A DNA stretch of 64,000 bases. It comes from Clostridia bacterium. Lineage in GTDB: Bacteria; Bacillota; Clostridia; Oscillospirales; Acutalibacteraceae. Location: assembly GCA_029098305.1 (NCBI GenBank), contig JAQXOB010000036.1, forward strand, positions 1 to 64,000, given 5' to 3'. Each line of letters begins with the position of its first letter. The first letter of the stretch is position 1. The notes under the pieces were generated by a model. The model did no database searches, was not told the origin of the DNA, and saw only the letters and a list, made by a program, of their open reading frames with translations. A program made the position numbers and the translations under genes. This document shows, in pieces, positions 39,133-50,142 of this stretch.

Positions 39133-40059
39133 TTATTCATTAAAAACAGTCTCAACTATTCTGTCACAACATTCGGGTGAATACCTAAAGTAATCCATAT
39201 GAGTGTCATCGTAAAAATAATTTGGTTGTGGTATTGTGTTATCACCGTTAAATGTTTCAATAATTATAAGCTTAATTTTCATTTTCTCAGGAATGATGTT
39301 TTTTATGTAGACACTTGCTTGTTGACCAGGATGGATGTTTTCTTTTAGCTCTGCCAGTCCTGCAAGGTTTGGTGTAAGCTCCACAAAAGCTCCATATTCC
39401 TCTATACTTCTTATTACTCCTGCAACGGTTTCACCTACGGAAAACATATCTGCATTTTCTTGCCATGAACCAAGCAGTTCTTTGTGAGAAAGGCTGATTC
39501 GTCCATTGTCTATTGTTTTTACTATGGCTTTCACACCCATGCCTATAGTAAATCTTTCTCTGGGATGATCAATTCGAGATACAGATATCATATCTATGGG
39601 CATGAGTGATGCTATGCCACATCCAATATCAGCAAAAGCACCAAAGACTTCGGTGTGGGTTATTTTTGCAGGTATGATGTCGCCTTTTTTTAGCTTTAGC
39701 ACATACTCATTCATACATTTTTCCTGAGCGGCTCTTCGTGAGAGAACCGCACGAATATTGTTGTTGCTGTCTCTCTCAAAATCTGTTATTATAAAACACA
39801 CAGGGCGATTTACACGCGATATTATTGCAATATCACGCACGGTGCCTTCTTTTATACCAAGCGCACCTTCATCTCTGTATATAATTCCTTTGCAACAGCC
39901 TAAATCGACTATCAGGTTGTGATTAGAGTCGCAAACGATTGCTCTTGCTTCGAGAATTCTGCCCTCACGCTGTGCCTGAGATAGATTGGAAATGCTTTTA
40001 AGATAGTACTTATTTTCGGCACTCTCTATAAATTTTCCTTCCGGATAAAAATCTGTCAT
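39133..40059 (-). CDS. S1 RNA-binding domain protein (ribosomal protein S1-like)
   Basis: Tandem S1-like segments: KKGDIIPAKITHTEVFGAFADIGCGIASLMPIDMIS and FSVGETVAGVIRSIEEYGAFVELTPNLAGLAEL. Confidence 0.85.
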   Translation of the reverse strand: MTDFYPEGKFIESAENKYYLKSISNLSQAQREGRILEARAIVCDSNHNLIVDLGCCKGIIYRDEGALGIKEGTVRDIAIISRVNRPVCFIITDFERDSNNNIRAVLSRRAAQEKCMNEYVLKLKKGDIIPAKITHTEVFGAFADIGCGIASLMPIDMISVSRIDHPRERFTIGMGVKAIVKTIDNGRISLSHKELLGSWQENADMFSVGETVAGVIRSIEEYGAFVELTPNLAGLAELKENIHPGQQASVYIKNIIPEKMKIKLIIIETFNGDNTIPQPNYFYDDTHMDYFRYSPECCDRIVETVFNE

Positions 40060-40213
40060 TTTGGGACCTCCTATTTATGTTGTCGATATAGTATATGAGC
40101 CCGATTTTTTGAATATGACACAATAATGTCCAACCAACATTAAACATAAATATTTATACATTTTAGCTATGTTAATATAATTAATTTTTAATTTGAAAGG
40201 AATTGAAAAAACA

Positions 40214-41104
40214 ATGAAAAAAACATCTTTAATTGCACTTTTAATTGCCATTGCACTTACATCAGCATTTTTTGCCGGTTGTAGCGATAACAAAAACACT
40301 GACTCAAAAGCATCAGATGTGGACTCAACCTCTCAGGTTTCCAGCACATCTGCACCTGTGGAGAAAACTTTAATAGATGAGGATTTTCCTCAAATGGCAG
40401 CTCCTAAAAACGGCGACACAATCGCTATATTGCACACTTCTTTGGGCGATATTAAAATGAAGTTTTTTCCTGATGAGGCACCAAAGACTGTTGAAAACTT
40501 TATTACCCATGCTAAAGATGGATACTATGATGGACTCACATTTCACAGAGTGATGGAGGGTTTTATGATTCAAGGTGGCGATCCAAACGGAAATGGCACC
40601 GGTGGTGAAAGCATATGGGGAGATAGCTTTGAGGATGAGTTCTCAGAAAATGTTGTAAATGTTTATGGTAGTGTGGCGATGGCAAACAGTGGCGCAAACA
40701 CCAATGGTAGCCAGTTCTTTATTAATCAAAGCCATAGTCCGGAAAGTATAGACTGGGATTCTATAGCAGAGAACCTAAAGCAATTTGAAGATTACCTAGA
40801 ATCCCTTAAAGGACAATATAGTGACGCAGATATCGATTTATACAAACAGCAGTCTTACAATGCTTTTTTTGATCCATCTCTCGTGCCGGATAATATCAAG
40901 CTTATGTATGAAAAATATGGCGGAAACTACTTCCTTGATGGTGCGTTCAACACTATAAACAGAGGACACGCTGTGTTTGCACAGGTGTTTGACGGAATGG
41001 ATGTTGTTAATGCTATTGCGGCGGTAGAGGTAGATGCAGATAGTTCAAAACCAATCAATGATGTAATAATCAACAGCATAGAAATAACAGAATATAACGG
41101 ATAA
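40214..41104 (+). CDS. Cyclophilin-type peptidyl-prolyl isomerase, lipoprotein
   Basis: Lipobox [74 protein letters not shown]. Confidence 0.93.
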   Translation: MKKTSLIALLIAIALTSAFFAGCSDNKNTDSKASDVDSTSQVSSTSAPVEKTLIDEDFPQMAAPKNGDTIAILHTSLGDIKMKFFPDEAPKTVENFITHAKDGYYDGLTFHRVMEGFMIQGGDPNGNGTGGESIWGDSFEDEFSENVVNVYGSVAMANSGANTNGSQFFINQSHSPESIDWDSIAENLKQFEDYLESLKGQYSDADIDLYKQQSYNAFFDPSLVPDNIKLMYEKYGGNYFLDGAFNTINRGHAVFAQVFDGMDVVNAIAAVEVDADSSKPINDVIINSIEITEYNG

Positions 41105-41110
41105 TAATAT

Positions 41111-41155
41111 AAGCCTTTGAGAATTGGTATATATACCATCTCTCAAAGGTTTTAT
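41111..41155 (+). terminator. Intrinsic terminator
   Basis: CCTTTGAGAaTTGGTATA/TATACCAtCTCTCAAAGG followed by TTTT. Confidence 0.8.
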
Positions 41156-41262
41156 TTATTGTATTTTTTTGTGGATTTATAGCATATCAGCCTTGTCTGT
41201 GCTAGTATGATGATTATGCAGTGAGATGAAGCTTCTTTCAATAAATATCCAGTTGCTTTTTG

Positions 41263-41291
41263 TTGACTTTTCTTTATAATGAGGTTATAAT
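41263..41291 (+). promoter_or_regulatory. Sigma-A promoter of the PP2C-kinase operon
   Basis: TTGACT - 17 bp - TATAAT. Confidence 0.7.
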
Positions 41292-41366
41292 AACAATAAT
41301 AATATGTATTATGGTGTATTAGTATAGGTATATATTATTTGATATAATATGCTCTGGAGGTAATTT

Positions 41367-42137
41367 ATGAATTATTTAGTGCAGGCCTCAACAGATGTTG
41401 GTTTAACCAAGGCTACAAATCAGGATTCACTATGCATAAAAGTGATGACGATAAATGGCAGCAGAGTGGCGTTTGCGGCACTGTGTGATGGAATGGGAGG
41501 CCTTGCTAAAGGTGAGGTAGCCAGTGCGACTGTTATAGATGCACTTTCACAATGGGCAGAAGACACACTTCCAATACTTGTTGCATCGGGTAATCTGAGT
41601 GATCATGTTTTGAGAGAGCAATGGGAGCAGATTGTATCAGAGCAGAGCAAAAAGATTATGGCTTATGGCGAGTCTATAGGCATAAAGTTAGGCACAACTG
41701 TATGTGCTATTTTGCTCACAGATGATCGTTATTATGTGCTTAATGTTGGTGATTCTCGTGTGTATGAGGTTTATGACGAAGTCAAGGTTATCACACGTGA
41801 TCAAACATTGGTGCAAAGAGAGCTGGATTCCGGCATGATTACACCTGAGCAAGCACTCAACGACCCAAGAAGAAGTATACTTTTGCAGTGTGTAGGCGCA
41901 TCATACAATGTCTATCCTGATCTGTTTTTCGGAGAAACAAAGAAAGACGCTGTGTATTTCTTATGCTCTGATGGATTTAGACACGAGATCAGCGAAAGCG
42001 AAATATTTCAGGCTTTTAACCCATCTGTACTCGAAAGCACAGATGCCATGAAACAAAATGCAGAATACCTTATAGAGCTAAACAAAAACAGAAAAGAAAC
42101 TGACAATATTTCTGTAGCATTGGTGCGCACATTTTAG
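41367..42137 (+). CDS. PP2C family Ser/Thr protein phosphatase
   Basis: STDVGLTKATNQDSLC; ALCDGMGGLAKGEVAS; VLNVGDSRVYEV; FLCSDGFRHEIS; KETDNISVALV. Confidence 0.94.
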   Translation: MNYLVQASTDVGLTKATNQDSLCIKVMTINGSRVAFAALCDGMGGLAKGEVASATVIDALSQWAEDTLPILVASGNLSDHVLREQWEQIVSEQSKKIMAYGESIGIKLGTTVCAILLTDDRYYVLNVGDSRVYEVYDEVKVITRDQTLVQRELDSGMITPEQALNDPRRSILLQCVGASYNVYPDLFFGETKKDAVYFLCSDGFRHEISESEIFQAFNPSVLESTDAMKQNAEYLIELNKNRKETDNISVALVRTF

Positions 42138-42146
42138 GAGGAAACA

Positions 42147-43826
42147 ATGTTAGAAATAGGATCTACCATAGGCGGTATTTATAAAATACTAAACGTAATA
42201 GGCAAGGGTGGAATGAGCGTTGTTTACCTTGCTATGAACGAAAAAGCGAATAAGCAATGGGCTGTAAAAGAGGTTAGAAAAGACGGCATAAGGAACTTTG
42301 AGGTCGTTAAGCAGGGATTGGTCGCAGAGACAAATATGCTCAAAAAGCTAAATCATCCCAACTTGCCTGATATAATTGACGTTATTGATAATGATGATAC
42401 ATTTATCATTGTTATGGATTATATCGAAGGAAACTCTCTTAGCAAGTCGATTGAAGAATACGGTGCATTACCACAAAGTCAGGTTATCATGTGGGCAAAG
42501 CAGTTGTGCGATGTTTTGGGATATCTGCACACCAGAACTCCACCGATAATCTATCGTGATATGAAGCCATCAAACGTAATGCTTAGTCCTGATGGAAAAA
42601 AGGTTACGCTGATCGACTTTGGTACAGCACGTGAGTATAAATCTCAAAACATAGCCGATACTACTTGTCTCGGCACAATAGGCTATGCGGCTCCTGAGCA
42701 GTTTGGTGGGCAGGGACAGACAGATGCCCGAACAGATATTTATTGCTTGGGTGCTACACTTTATCATTTAGTTACCGGACAAAACCCAAGTGAACCACCA
42801 TATGAGATCAGACCTATCAGAGAGTGGAACCCGTCCCTCTCCGAAGGACTTGAAAAAATAATATTAAAATGCACTCAGAAAAATCCTGATGACAGATATC
42901 AAAGCTGCACAGAGCTTTTGTATGATCTTGAACACTACGATGAGCTGGATGCGTTAACTCAAAAGAAACAAAAAAACAAGCTGAGAGTTTTTATTGCACT
43001 TCTTGCAGCATCAGCAGTATTTTTAACATCCGGTTTTGTTTCGCTTAACCTCAAAAAAGGTGAAACAGATGATATTTTTAATGAATACATAACATCAGCA
43101 GAAAATTCGTCTACTTCTGTAGAAAAGATAGATAATTATAAAAAAGCAATCGAGCTTAAACCGGAGGAATTTTTGCCATATCAAAGGCTTGTAGAAGCTA
43201 TGATAGAAGATGATGTGTTTTCTTCGGATGAGGTTAGTGTTATACGTGGTTACAAAACCAACATCAAGGCTTTATCATCTGATGAAGAATATCCTCAGCT
43301 AGCATATGATATTGCTAAGATGTATTGGAGCTGTTATGAAAAACAAAGCTCTGAAAATGTTAATCAGAATATTCTAAATTCGGCAGAGTGGCTTGATATT
43401 GTAGTGGAATACAAGGATTTTAAAAACTACAAAACAGCCAGTGTAATGAAAAAGATAGCAGAATATATATCATCTACTCAACAAGCGTTTAGTCAGGTCG
43501 ACAATGAAAAAAATGCAGATGACACTAAAGAGCTTTTTGAAGACCTCAAAAATATGATCAAAGAGATAGAAAACGATACCTCCGATATATTAAAGCTAAA
43601 AACCTATGACATTATTCGATATATAATCAGTCAGAGTGCCACAGATTTTAAAAAGGCAGGTATACAAAAGACTGATGTTATAGATTTGCTTTCATCTATA
43701 AAAAGTGGCGTGGAGCTAATAGAAAATGCTAACTTTGAAGATGAAGAAAAAGAGATTTTGACCAGTGTTGAAGATACTTTTAGCACGATAGACACTGCAT
43801 ATCAAAACAGCAGAGGAGGTAACTGA
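42147..43826 (+). CDS. Membrane Ser/Thr protein kinase with non-PASTA helical extracellular domain
   Basis: IGKGGMSVVYLAMNEKANKQWAVKEV; IIYRDMKPSNVML; LIDFGTAREY; TIGYAAPEQFGG; TM FIALLAASAVFLTSGFVSL. Confidence 0.94.
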   Translation: MLEIGSTIGGIYKILNVIGKGGMSVVYLAMNEKANKQWAVKEVRKDGIRNFEVVKQGLVAETNMLKKLNHPNLPDIIDVIDNDDTFIIVMDYIEGNSLSKSIEEYGALPQSQVIMWAKQLCDVLGYLHTRTPPIIYRDMKPSNVMLSPDGKKVTLIDFGTAREYKSQNIADTTCLGTIGYAAPEQFGGQGQTDARTDIYCLGATLYHLVTGQNPSEPPYEIRPIREWNPSLSEGLEKIILKCTQKNPDDRYQSCTELLYDLEHYDELDALTQKKQKNKLRVFIALLAASAVFLTSGFVSLNLKKGETDDIFNEYITSAENSSTSVEKIDNYKKAIELKPEEFLPYQRLVEAMIEDDVFSSDEVSVIRGYKTNIKALSSDEEYPQLAYDIAKMYWSCYEKQSSENVNQNILNSAEWLDIVVEYKDFKNYKTASVMKKIAEYISSTQQAFSQVDNEKNADDTKELFEDLKNMIKEIENDTSDILKLKTYDIIRYIISQSATDFKKAGIQKTDVIDLLSSIKSGVELIENANFEDEEKEILTSVEDTFSTIDTAYQNSRGGN

Positions 43827-43827
43827 T

Positions 43828-44364
43828 ATGAAAAGCACAATATTTGAAATTGTATCAATTATCTCGTTTGCATTGTCAATATTGTTTTTGATAGCTGCTG
43901 TTTTTGTCTTTTTCAAATTTAAGATTCCAAGTGTAGTAGGATATCTCACAGGAAGCACTGCACGAAAGAAAATTAAACAAATGCAGACCAAAGCATTAAA
44001 TGAAAAAACAGGCGAGCTAACCGGCAAGAAAGTTAAAACAGATAAACTGGTTACATCCTCTAAACCTAAAATAGAGACACAGGATGCAGACTCATCAGAA
44101 ACCACCGTGCTGGATACTTCCCAGGATAATAATAACACTACAGTATTGAATGATTCTGGCGAAACAACAGTTTTATATAACAATAATTTGAATACTGTAG
44201 TTTATGATGGATCAAATGATAATATGGACGAATCAGGCACAACGCAAACACTTGAAAAGAAAGAGAGTCCTCATACACCAATAGTTATCGAATATGATGG
44301 AAAAATCAACTTTAGTTTGGAACAAGATATAAAACTCATCCACACAGATGAGATTATACATTGA
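43828..44364 (+). CDS. Single-TM protein with repeated TTVL motifs; candidate kinase substrate
   Basis: N-terminal TM; cytoplasmic tail SSETTVLDTSQDNNNTTVLNDSGETTVLYNNNLNTVVYDG; follows the kinase by 1 bp. Confidence 0.7.
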   Translation: MKSTIFEIVSIISFALSILFLIAAVFVFFKFKIPSVVGYLTGSTARKKIKQMQTKALNEKTGELTGKKVKTDKLVTSSKPKIETQDADSSETTVLDTSQDNNNTTVLNDSGETTVLYNNNLNTVVYDGSNDNMDESGTTQTLEKKESPHTPIVIEYDGKINFSLEQDIKLIHTDEIIH

Positions 44365-44390
44365 TTTTTTTCTAGGGAGGAAAATAAGCA

Positions 44391-47300
44391 ATGAAACAGC
44401 AAAAAAGAAAAAACCCGATATTTAAGGTTTTATCAGTTATACTTGCATTTGTGATTGTAGGCGTGAGTGTGCCTGTGGCAATCAATACAGCTGCAAAACA
44501 GACGGGTAAGGTGGCACCTAAGCTTTCTATAAGCAACGCAGAATCACCAAATACCATTATTTATTTTGAGCCATCAGATGAAGATAGCGCTCTTACATAC
44601 TATGCCAAGGTTGCATATGATAACAATACTCAAAAGAGATTTGAACTTAGCAAAATATCTGATTTGAGCATTGATGCTTATGCTCATACATTTTCATCTA
44701 TTAGCCAAGGATGTAATATAGATATTGTCAGCAACGTAAGAGCAGTTTATTTTGTAATTAATGACAATGAGATATCTTCATCTTCTCAGAGCATAGATCT
44801 TGGAGTGGCAGGCAAAACTCCACAAATCATATATTCAGCCCAAAACGGCAAAGAATCTACAGCAAGATATATGCATTATTATGGCAAGGTAAGAGATAAA
44901 GACGTTTATGTGTCATATTCTGATACATCTTCTAATTATAACAAATTCACCGTTTCTATAGGCGACTACACCGAGAAATTCGATATGAAAAAGGGTGCGA
45001 TTGTGTGTGCACTTAGCTCCTCCGGTGAAATGCATATAGATGAAAATAATGTATATGGACTAAATTTAGATGCTTCTGAAATGGAAGTATCGCTGTTAGG
45101 TAGCACAAAAATCAGATTTGAAGCAGGTCAAAAATATACAAAGCTTATCAAGCTTACTGATGGTCAATATAAAGCTGAAGACATCGCACCTGCAAAGATG
45201 ATTTCGATTGATGTGATAGAAGCTTCATCATCTGCTTCTGCAAATGAGTGCTATGTCAATACTGATTATAAAATCAAAGCAAGCACTTCTAACGGATATT
45301 CTCGAATGAACAGCTTGTCAAAGGTTAGCGTATCATCTAGGAATGTTAACTACAATGCTTCCACAGGCGTATGGAGTTCATCAACTGTTGGAACAAAAAC
45401 ATTTACACTGGCATTTTCAAATAGTGTAGAAAAATTTTCAACCGACATAGATATTGAGGTCTATGATGAGGTTGAGTATCCTACTGTATCATTGCAGGTG
45501 GATGGAGAACACTCAGATTCAGCAATCACAAAATACGTGCCGGACGGTACAAACCAATCATTAAAATTTACAGCTGATATTCAAAGTGGTCAAGTAAAAT
45601 ATCATGGTGCTACAATCTCTGATTATAAATTTATTTTTGAGTTTGATAGTGGCGTAAAAGAGACCACAGCATCATCTTATGATCACTCTATCACCGGAAA
45701 CGATGATTCAAGAGGAATAAAAGAATGTAGCGTAAAGATTTCATTTAGCAGAAATGGAAAAAACATAGTTAGCCCTGTGCTTTCCACTCAAAAGGTAGAT
45801 ATTAAAGTTCCATCTATCGATGCTACATCATATAGCGGATATATTAATGTTTCAACTGATGTAGAGATACCTACAGCAGATTTTGAAAAGGTATATTATC
45901 GTGTTTATAACAGCGGTGACGATATTTCTACCGATACAGAGGGCTACACTCAGGATTCATCAGGCACCATTAAGGTAAAACTAAATGCATCTGATAATAC
46001 AGACAAGGTTGTTTCTGTTATTGGTTTCTATGATGGTGACAAATATATAGCCCAAAAAGCAACTTATAAAATAGACTCAAAAGAGCCTTCACTTGAAAAT
46101 ATTACAGCGCAGGCACTTGGTGCTGCCAACCTAAATATCATAGATTATGGTATTTTTGCAAACGGAAAATTTGAGCTTGCAGTAACAGCAAGTGACGATA
46201 AGAGTGGTGTGCAGGATATTTTCCTGTGCAAGAAGGATGGAGACACATATCAGCCAATTTCTTGCACCTCTACCACAAGTGAAGATGGTAATACAGTTAA
46301 ATTTATTGTAGAAGCACCTACCCATGGTGTATTTTCAGAAAATTTGGCTGTTCAAATAATCGATAAAGCAGGCAATAGCACTGTTATTGCAATAGAAAAG
46401 GTTGAGAGTGGAGCAGTAACTTATACATTGCTTGATAATGTGGTGATAGTAGAGTATATTTCACCTGATATCACTGTAGAGAGTGCTCATACAACAACAG
46501 AATCCTCTCAAAACACATATGCAGATCATACAACCATTGATATTTCTTTAAAAGACGAACACTCAGGTCTAGGCAATTACTATGTAAACATCAATGGAGT
46601 AACTGTTAAAAAGGTAGAAGATGTAACTAAGCAGAATGGTATGATTACACATGAAGCTTCTTTTAAAGTTTCTACAGGTGATGTAGCAAAGAGCAGTGAT
46701 GGCAAGTATAGCATATATGTGTATGCTGAAGACAATGCCGGCAATAATTCTATCGACAGCACAACCACAGTTTATCTTGATGTGACAGCACCAAAGATTA
46801 TATCCTACAAAATAAATACTCTTGGAAATGGCGTTACTTCAAACAATGTTCTTAAAGATGGTAGCGGTGCATTCGTTTATAATGATGATATCGAATTGAC
46901 AATCGTAGCAAAGGACGAAGGAAAAACAGCCGGTATTTCCACTATTAATGTTACACAAAACGATAATATTTCTATGGTAGGTGATCCGGAGGTTTCAACA
47001 GACACTGATGGTGGTTTGCTCTATACAGCCACATATCTGATAAAACAGCCTTTCAGTGGAAAGGTAGAGGCTACAATAATAGATAAGGCACGCAACAGCT
47101 CTGAAACTTCCACAGTGCCTACATCAACGGATAAAGATGTTATGCTCTTTATAGCTAATAAAGGAATCAACTACGATAAATACTGGCTCGATGCCAATAA
47201 ATATGCTAACTTCTGCATACATCTTTCATCAGATTGCAACGCTATGTTCACACGATTGGAACCAGACTCAGCACCTGTATATAGAGGTGACGGAAAGAAC

Positions 47301-50105
47301 TGGTATAACTCTCATGTTGACTTCACAGCTACTGCAGAAGAATTTATGAACAAGGGTACTTATGGCTTGAAGCTTGACGATACCTATGTTCAGATAAACA
47401 ACAAAGATGTACCTTTAAGCTATGTTTCAGATACACAGAAGCAAAATGGTGTTGTTGTGCTTGCAACATACAAGTTCAATACAAGCAAGGTTGCACCACA
47501 TGACACAGATGGTGAATTTATCATAAAGGGCTCTGTAGCCGATGGTGCTGATAATAAGAGCGAATCAAGCTATACATTCTATATCGATAGAAAAGCTCCT
47601 GCAATATCCGGTTTTAAGATGACACCTAACTCCAGTTCAAATGGTGTTTCAGCTGGTTTGGTAGAAGTAACAGATTATGGCTACTTCTTTAGGTCAGACA
47701 CAACTGTAGAAATCTCTGCAAATGATGGCATAGGCGATTCTACAAAGGATTCCGGTGTTAAAGCTATCTATTATGAGATAGTTCCTGTTAAAGGCGAAAA
47801 GGCTACAGGCGAGATAAAGGGCCACACCGGCAAAATTACTGTGAAAGCAGGCTTCAAAGGTCAGATTTATGCTTATGCAGTAGATAACGTAGGCAACAAG
47901 GGTTCGAATGTGCATCCTGATGGTGTTATTGTAGAAAACGAAGCATTGCACAACAGCACATCCAGCGTAAAGCTTTCTATAGACTCTTCAGATTACAAAG
48001 ATGCCGCAGGCAACAAACTCTATAATAAAGATGTAAATATCAAGCTATCTGTTCAAGATACATTCTCAGGTATTAAATCTGTAACATATAGCGTAGAAGC
48101 TCCATATGATACATCTAAAAATATGAGCGATACAACCACTGTAACCAATGGTTCAATCTCTGATTCTACATGGAAAAAAGATGGCTCAGAGATGAACATT
48201 GTAACAGCAATGAGCAAGAATATTAAGGTTTCCAGCAACTCTAATGATATTGTAGTTAAACTTACCCTCAAAGATAATGCAGGAAACACAACCTCTAAGA
48301 GCATAAAGTTCAGTATAGATAAGACAGCTCCTAAGGTGTCAATTAACTTTGATGGTTCTAATGGTGGATATTATTCTTCAACTAAGACAGTTACATTCAC
48401 TGTTACCGAGAGAAACCTTGAACTTTCCAGCATAAACAAATATGTATCAGCTAATATTTCATCTTCAAATGGTGGTAGTATACCTAAGATATCATGGTCA
48501 CTAACAAAGGATAGAAACAATCCGGATAACAACAAGTTTGTTGGAGTTGCAAGCTTTGCTAATGATGGTGCATTTGAATGTTCAATAAATGCACGTGATA
48601 TGGTTGGAAATAAATCAAATAAAAGCAGTTCGATTAAGTTTACTATAGATAAGACTGCACCGGTTATCACATTTAGTATGGTCTCAAGATACAACAACAC
48701 TGCACAGACAGTTACTGTTACAGTGGTAGAGGCTAATTTCGATGCAAATGCAGCTTTGAATGCACTTAATATAAACGCTAAGAATGGTACAGCACCAAGA
48801 TTCGGCGGATTTAAAAGCTCCGGCAATACTCATACAGCATCAGCCACATTCTCATCAGACGGTGACTACACAATCTCTATGAACTACACCGATAAAGCCG
48901 GTAATACAGGCACAGGCAATGTATCTCTCTTTACAGTGGATGCTAATAAACCTAAAATTGTTGTAAAGGGCATAGAAAACAAAAAAGCATATACCGATAG
49001 CATTATTTCATTCTCTGTTGATGTTACTGATGTGAACCTGCAATCTGTAGATATTTTACTCACCGGTGTATGCAGAGATAAGGTAGAGTATGTATCTACT
49101 GTGCCATGTAGTGCTACAATTCCGATTACAAACGGCACACGTTACACTTGGTCTAATATCAAAACCGGTGCCGATGGTATCTATACACTTACTTGCGTTG
49201 CAAAGGATATAGCAGGCAATGTTACTGAGATATTGAGAAAGCAGATTTCAGATGAAGATGACAATACAAAGATTGTATTCTCTGTAAACCGTGATGGCTC
49301 TACATATGAGGTTAGCAAGCAGTCTAAACCTTTGATGGGTAGCTGGGTTAATTCGTCTAAGATCATCACATTCTCTGAGATTAATGCAGATCCAATTGAT
49401 CTTGAAAAGATTGTAGTTAAGATGACAAACAAGTCAACCCTGCAAGAGCTTGAGCTTGTGTATGGCGAGGATTACACAGTAGAGCTTGTTGATAATGGTG
49501 GTCAATGGTATGAGTATCAGTACAAGATCCTTTCTGATAACTTCACCGATGATGGTTTCTATGATATTGAGGTAATTTCTGTAGACACAACTAACAAGAC
49601 AACATCAAGCAAAGATAATGCATATGGCACACAGCTTATAGCTTATGGCCTAGACACACATTCTCCTAATATTGATATCAGTGGTATCAACGATGGACCA
49701 TATGACAGCATTACCAGAGATGCTATTGTCAATGTTACAGATATTTCTTTGTCAAAGGTAACTGTATATGTTGATGGTAAAGTGGCAGAATCATGGGATG
49801 CTAAAAACTCAGGTGAAACCTACAATGGTACAATTACCCTTAACGAAAGTGCCGCCACACAAAAGGTTACTGTAGAAGCTGTAGACGCTGCGGGTAATAT
49901 TTCTACCAGTGAGCAAGAGGTCTTCGTATCTTCAAACGGATTCTCAATCTTCATGTATAGAGCAGGTAGGTTCTTTAGCAATAACTGGGGATGGCTGATT
50001 GCGATAGCTGTAGTTGTAGCTGCAATTATTGCCTATGTAGTTATAAAGAAAAGAAATGACAAGAAAAACTCAAAACCTGCTGTAAACAAGAAAAAAACTA
50101 AATAA
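44391..50105 (+). CDS. Giant (1904 aa) surface protein with multiple bacterial Ig-like repeats and C-terminal TM anchor
   Basis: N-terminal signal/TM; repeated 'DKTAPxI/V' and 'xDxAGN' Ig-like motifs; C-term NNWGWLIAIAVVVAAIIAYVVIKKRNDKK. Confidence 0.85.
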   Translation: MKQQKRKNPIFKVLSVILAFVIVGVSVPVAINTAAKQTGKVAPKLSISNAESPNTIIYFEPSDEDSALTYYAKVAYDNNTQKRFELSKISDLSIDAYAHTFSSISQGCNIDIVSNVRAVYFVINDNEISSSSQSIDLGVAGKTPQIIYSAQNGKESTARYMHYYGKVRDKDVYVSYSDTSSNYNKFTVSIGDYTEKFDMKKGAIVCALSSSGEMHIDENNVYGLNLDASEMEVSLLGSTKIRFEAGQKYTKLIKLTDGQYKAEDIAPAKMISIDVIEASSSASANECYVNTDYKIKASTSNGYSRMNSLSKVSVSSRNVNYNASTGVWSSSTVGTKTFTLAFSNSVEKFSTDIDIEVYDEVEYPTVSLQVDGEHSDSAITKYVPDGTNQSLKFTADIQSGQVKYHGATISDYKFIFEFDSGVKETTASSYDHSITGNDDSRGIKECSVKISFSRNGKNIVSPVLSTQKVDIKVPSIDATSYSGYINVSTDVEIPTADFEKVYYRVYNSGDDISTDTEGYTQDSSGTIKVKLNASDNTDKVVSVIGFYDGDKYIAQKATYKIDSKEPSLENITAQALGAANLNIIDYGIFANGKFELAVTASDDKSGVQDIFLCKKDGDTYQPISCTSTTSEDGNTVKFIVEAPTHGVFSENLAVQIIDKAGNSTVIAIEKVESGAVTYTLLDNVVIVEYISPDITVESAHTTTESSQNTYADHTTIDISLKDEHSGLGNYYVNINGVTVKKVEDVTKQNGMITHEASFKVSTGDVAKSSDGKYSIYVYAEDNAGNNSIDSTTTVYLDVTAPKIISYKINTLGNGVTSNNVLKDGSGAFVYNDDIELTIVAKDEGKTAGISTINVTQNDNISMVGDPEVSTDTDGGLLYTATYLIKQPFSGKVEATIIDKARNSSETSTVPTSTDKDVMLFIANKGINYDKYWLDANKYANFCIHLSSDCNAMFTRLEPDSAPVYRGDGKNWYNSHVDFTATAEEFMNKGTYGLKLDDTYVQINNKDVPLSYVSDTQKQNGVVVLATYKFNTSKVAPHDTDGEFIIKGSVADGADNKSESSYTFYIDRKAPAISGFKMTPNSSSNGVSAGLVEVTDYGYFFRSDTTVEISANDGIGDSTKDSGVKAIYYEIVPVKGEKATGEIKGHTGKITVKAGFKGQIYAYAVDNVGNKGSNVHPDGVIVENEALHNSTSSVKLSIDSSDYKDAAGNKLYNKDVNIKLSVQDTFSGIKSVTYSVEAPYDTSKNMSDTTTVTNGSISDSTWKKDGSEMNIVTAMSKNIKVSSNSNDIVVKLTLKDNAGNTTSKSIKFSIDKTAPKVSINFDGSNGGYYSSTKTVTFTVTERNLELSSINKYVSANISSSNGGSIPKISWSLTKDRNNPDNNKFVGVASFANDGAFECSINARDMVGNKSNKSSSIKFTIDKTAPVITFSMVSRYNNTAQTVTVTVVEANFDANAALNALNINAKNGTAPRFGGFKSSGNTHTASATFSSDGDYTISMNYTDKAGNTGTGNVSLFTVDANKPKIVVKGIENKKAYTDSIISFSVDVTDVNLQSVDILLTGVCRDKVEYVSTVPCSATIPITNGTRYTWSNIKTGADGIYTLTCVAKDIAGNVTEILRKQISDEDDNTKIVFSVNRDGSTYEVSKQSKPLMGSWVNSSKIITFSEINADPIDLEKIVVKMTNKSTLQELELVYGEDYTVELVDNGGQWYEYQYKILSDNFTDDGFYDIEVISVDTTNKTTSSKDNAYGTQLIAYGLDTHSPNIDISGINDGPYDSITRDAIVNVTDISLSKVTVYVDGKVAESWDAKNSGETYNGTITLNESAATQKVTVEAVDAAGNISTSEQEVFVSSNGFSIFMYRAGRFFSNNWGWLIAIAVVVAAIIAYVVIKKRNDKKNSKPAVNKKKTK

Positions 50106-50142
50106 TTAAAATCTTGATATCAGAAATATCAGGTTAAACGAT

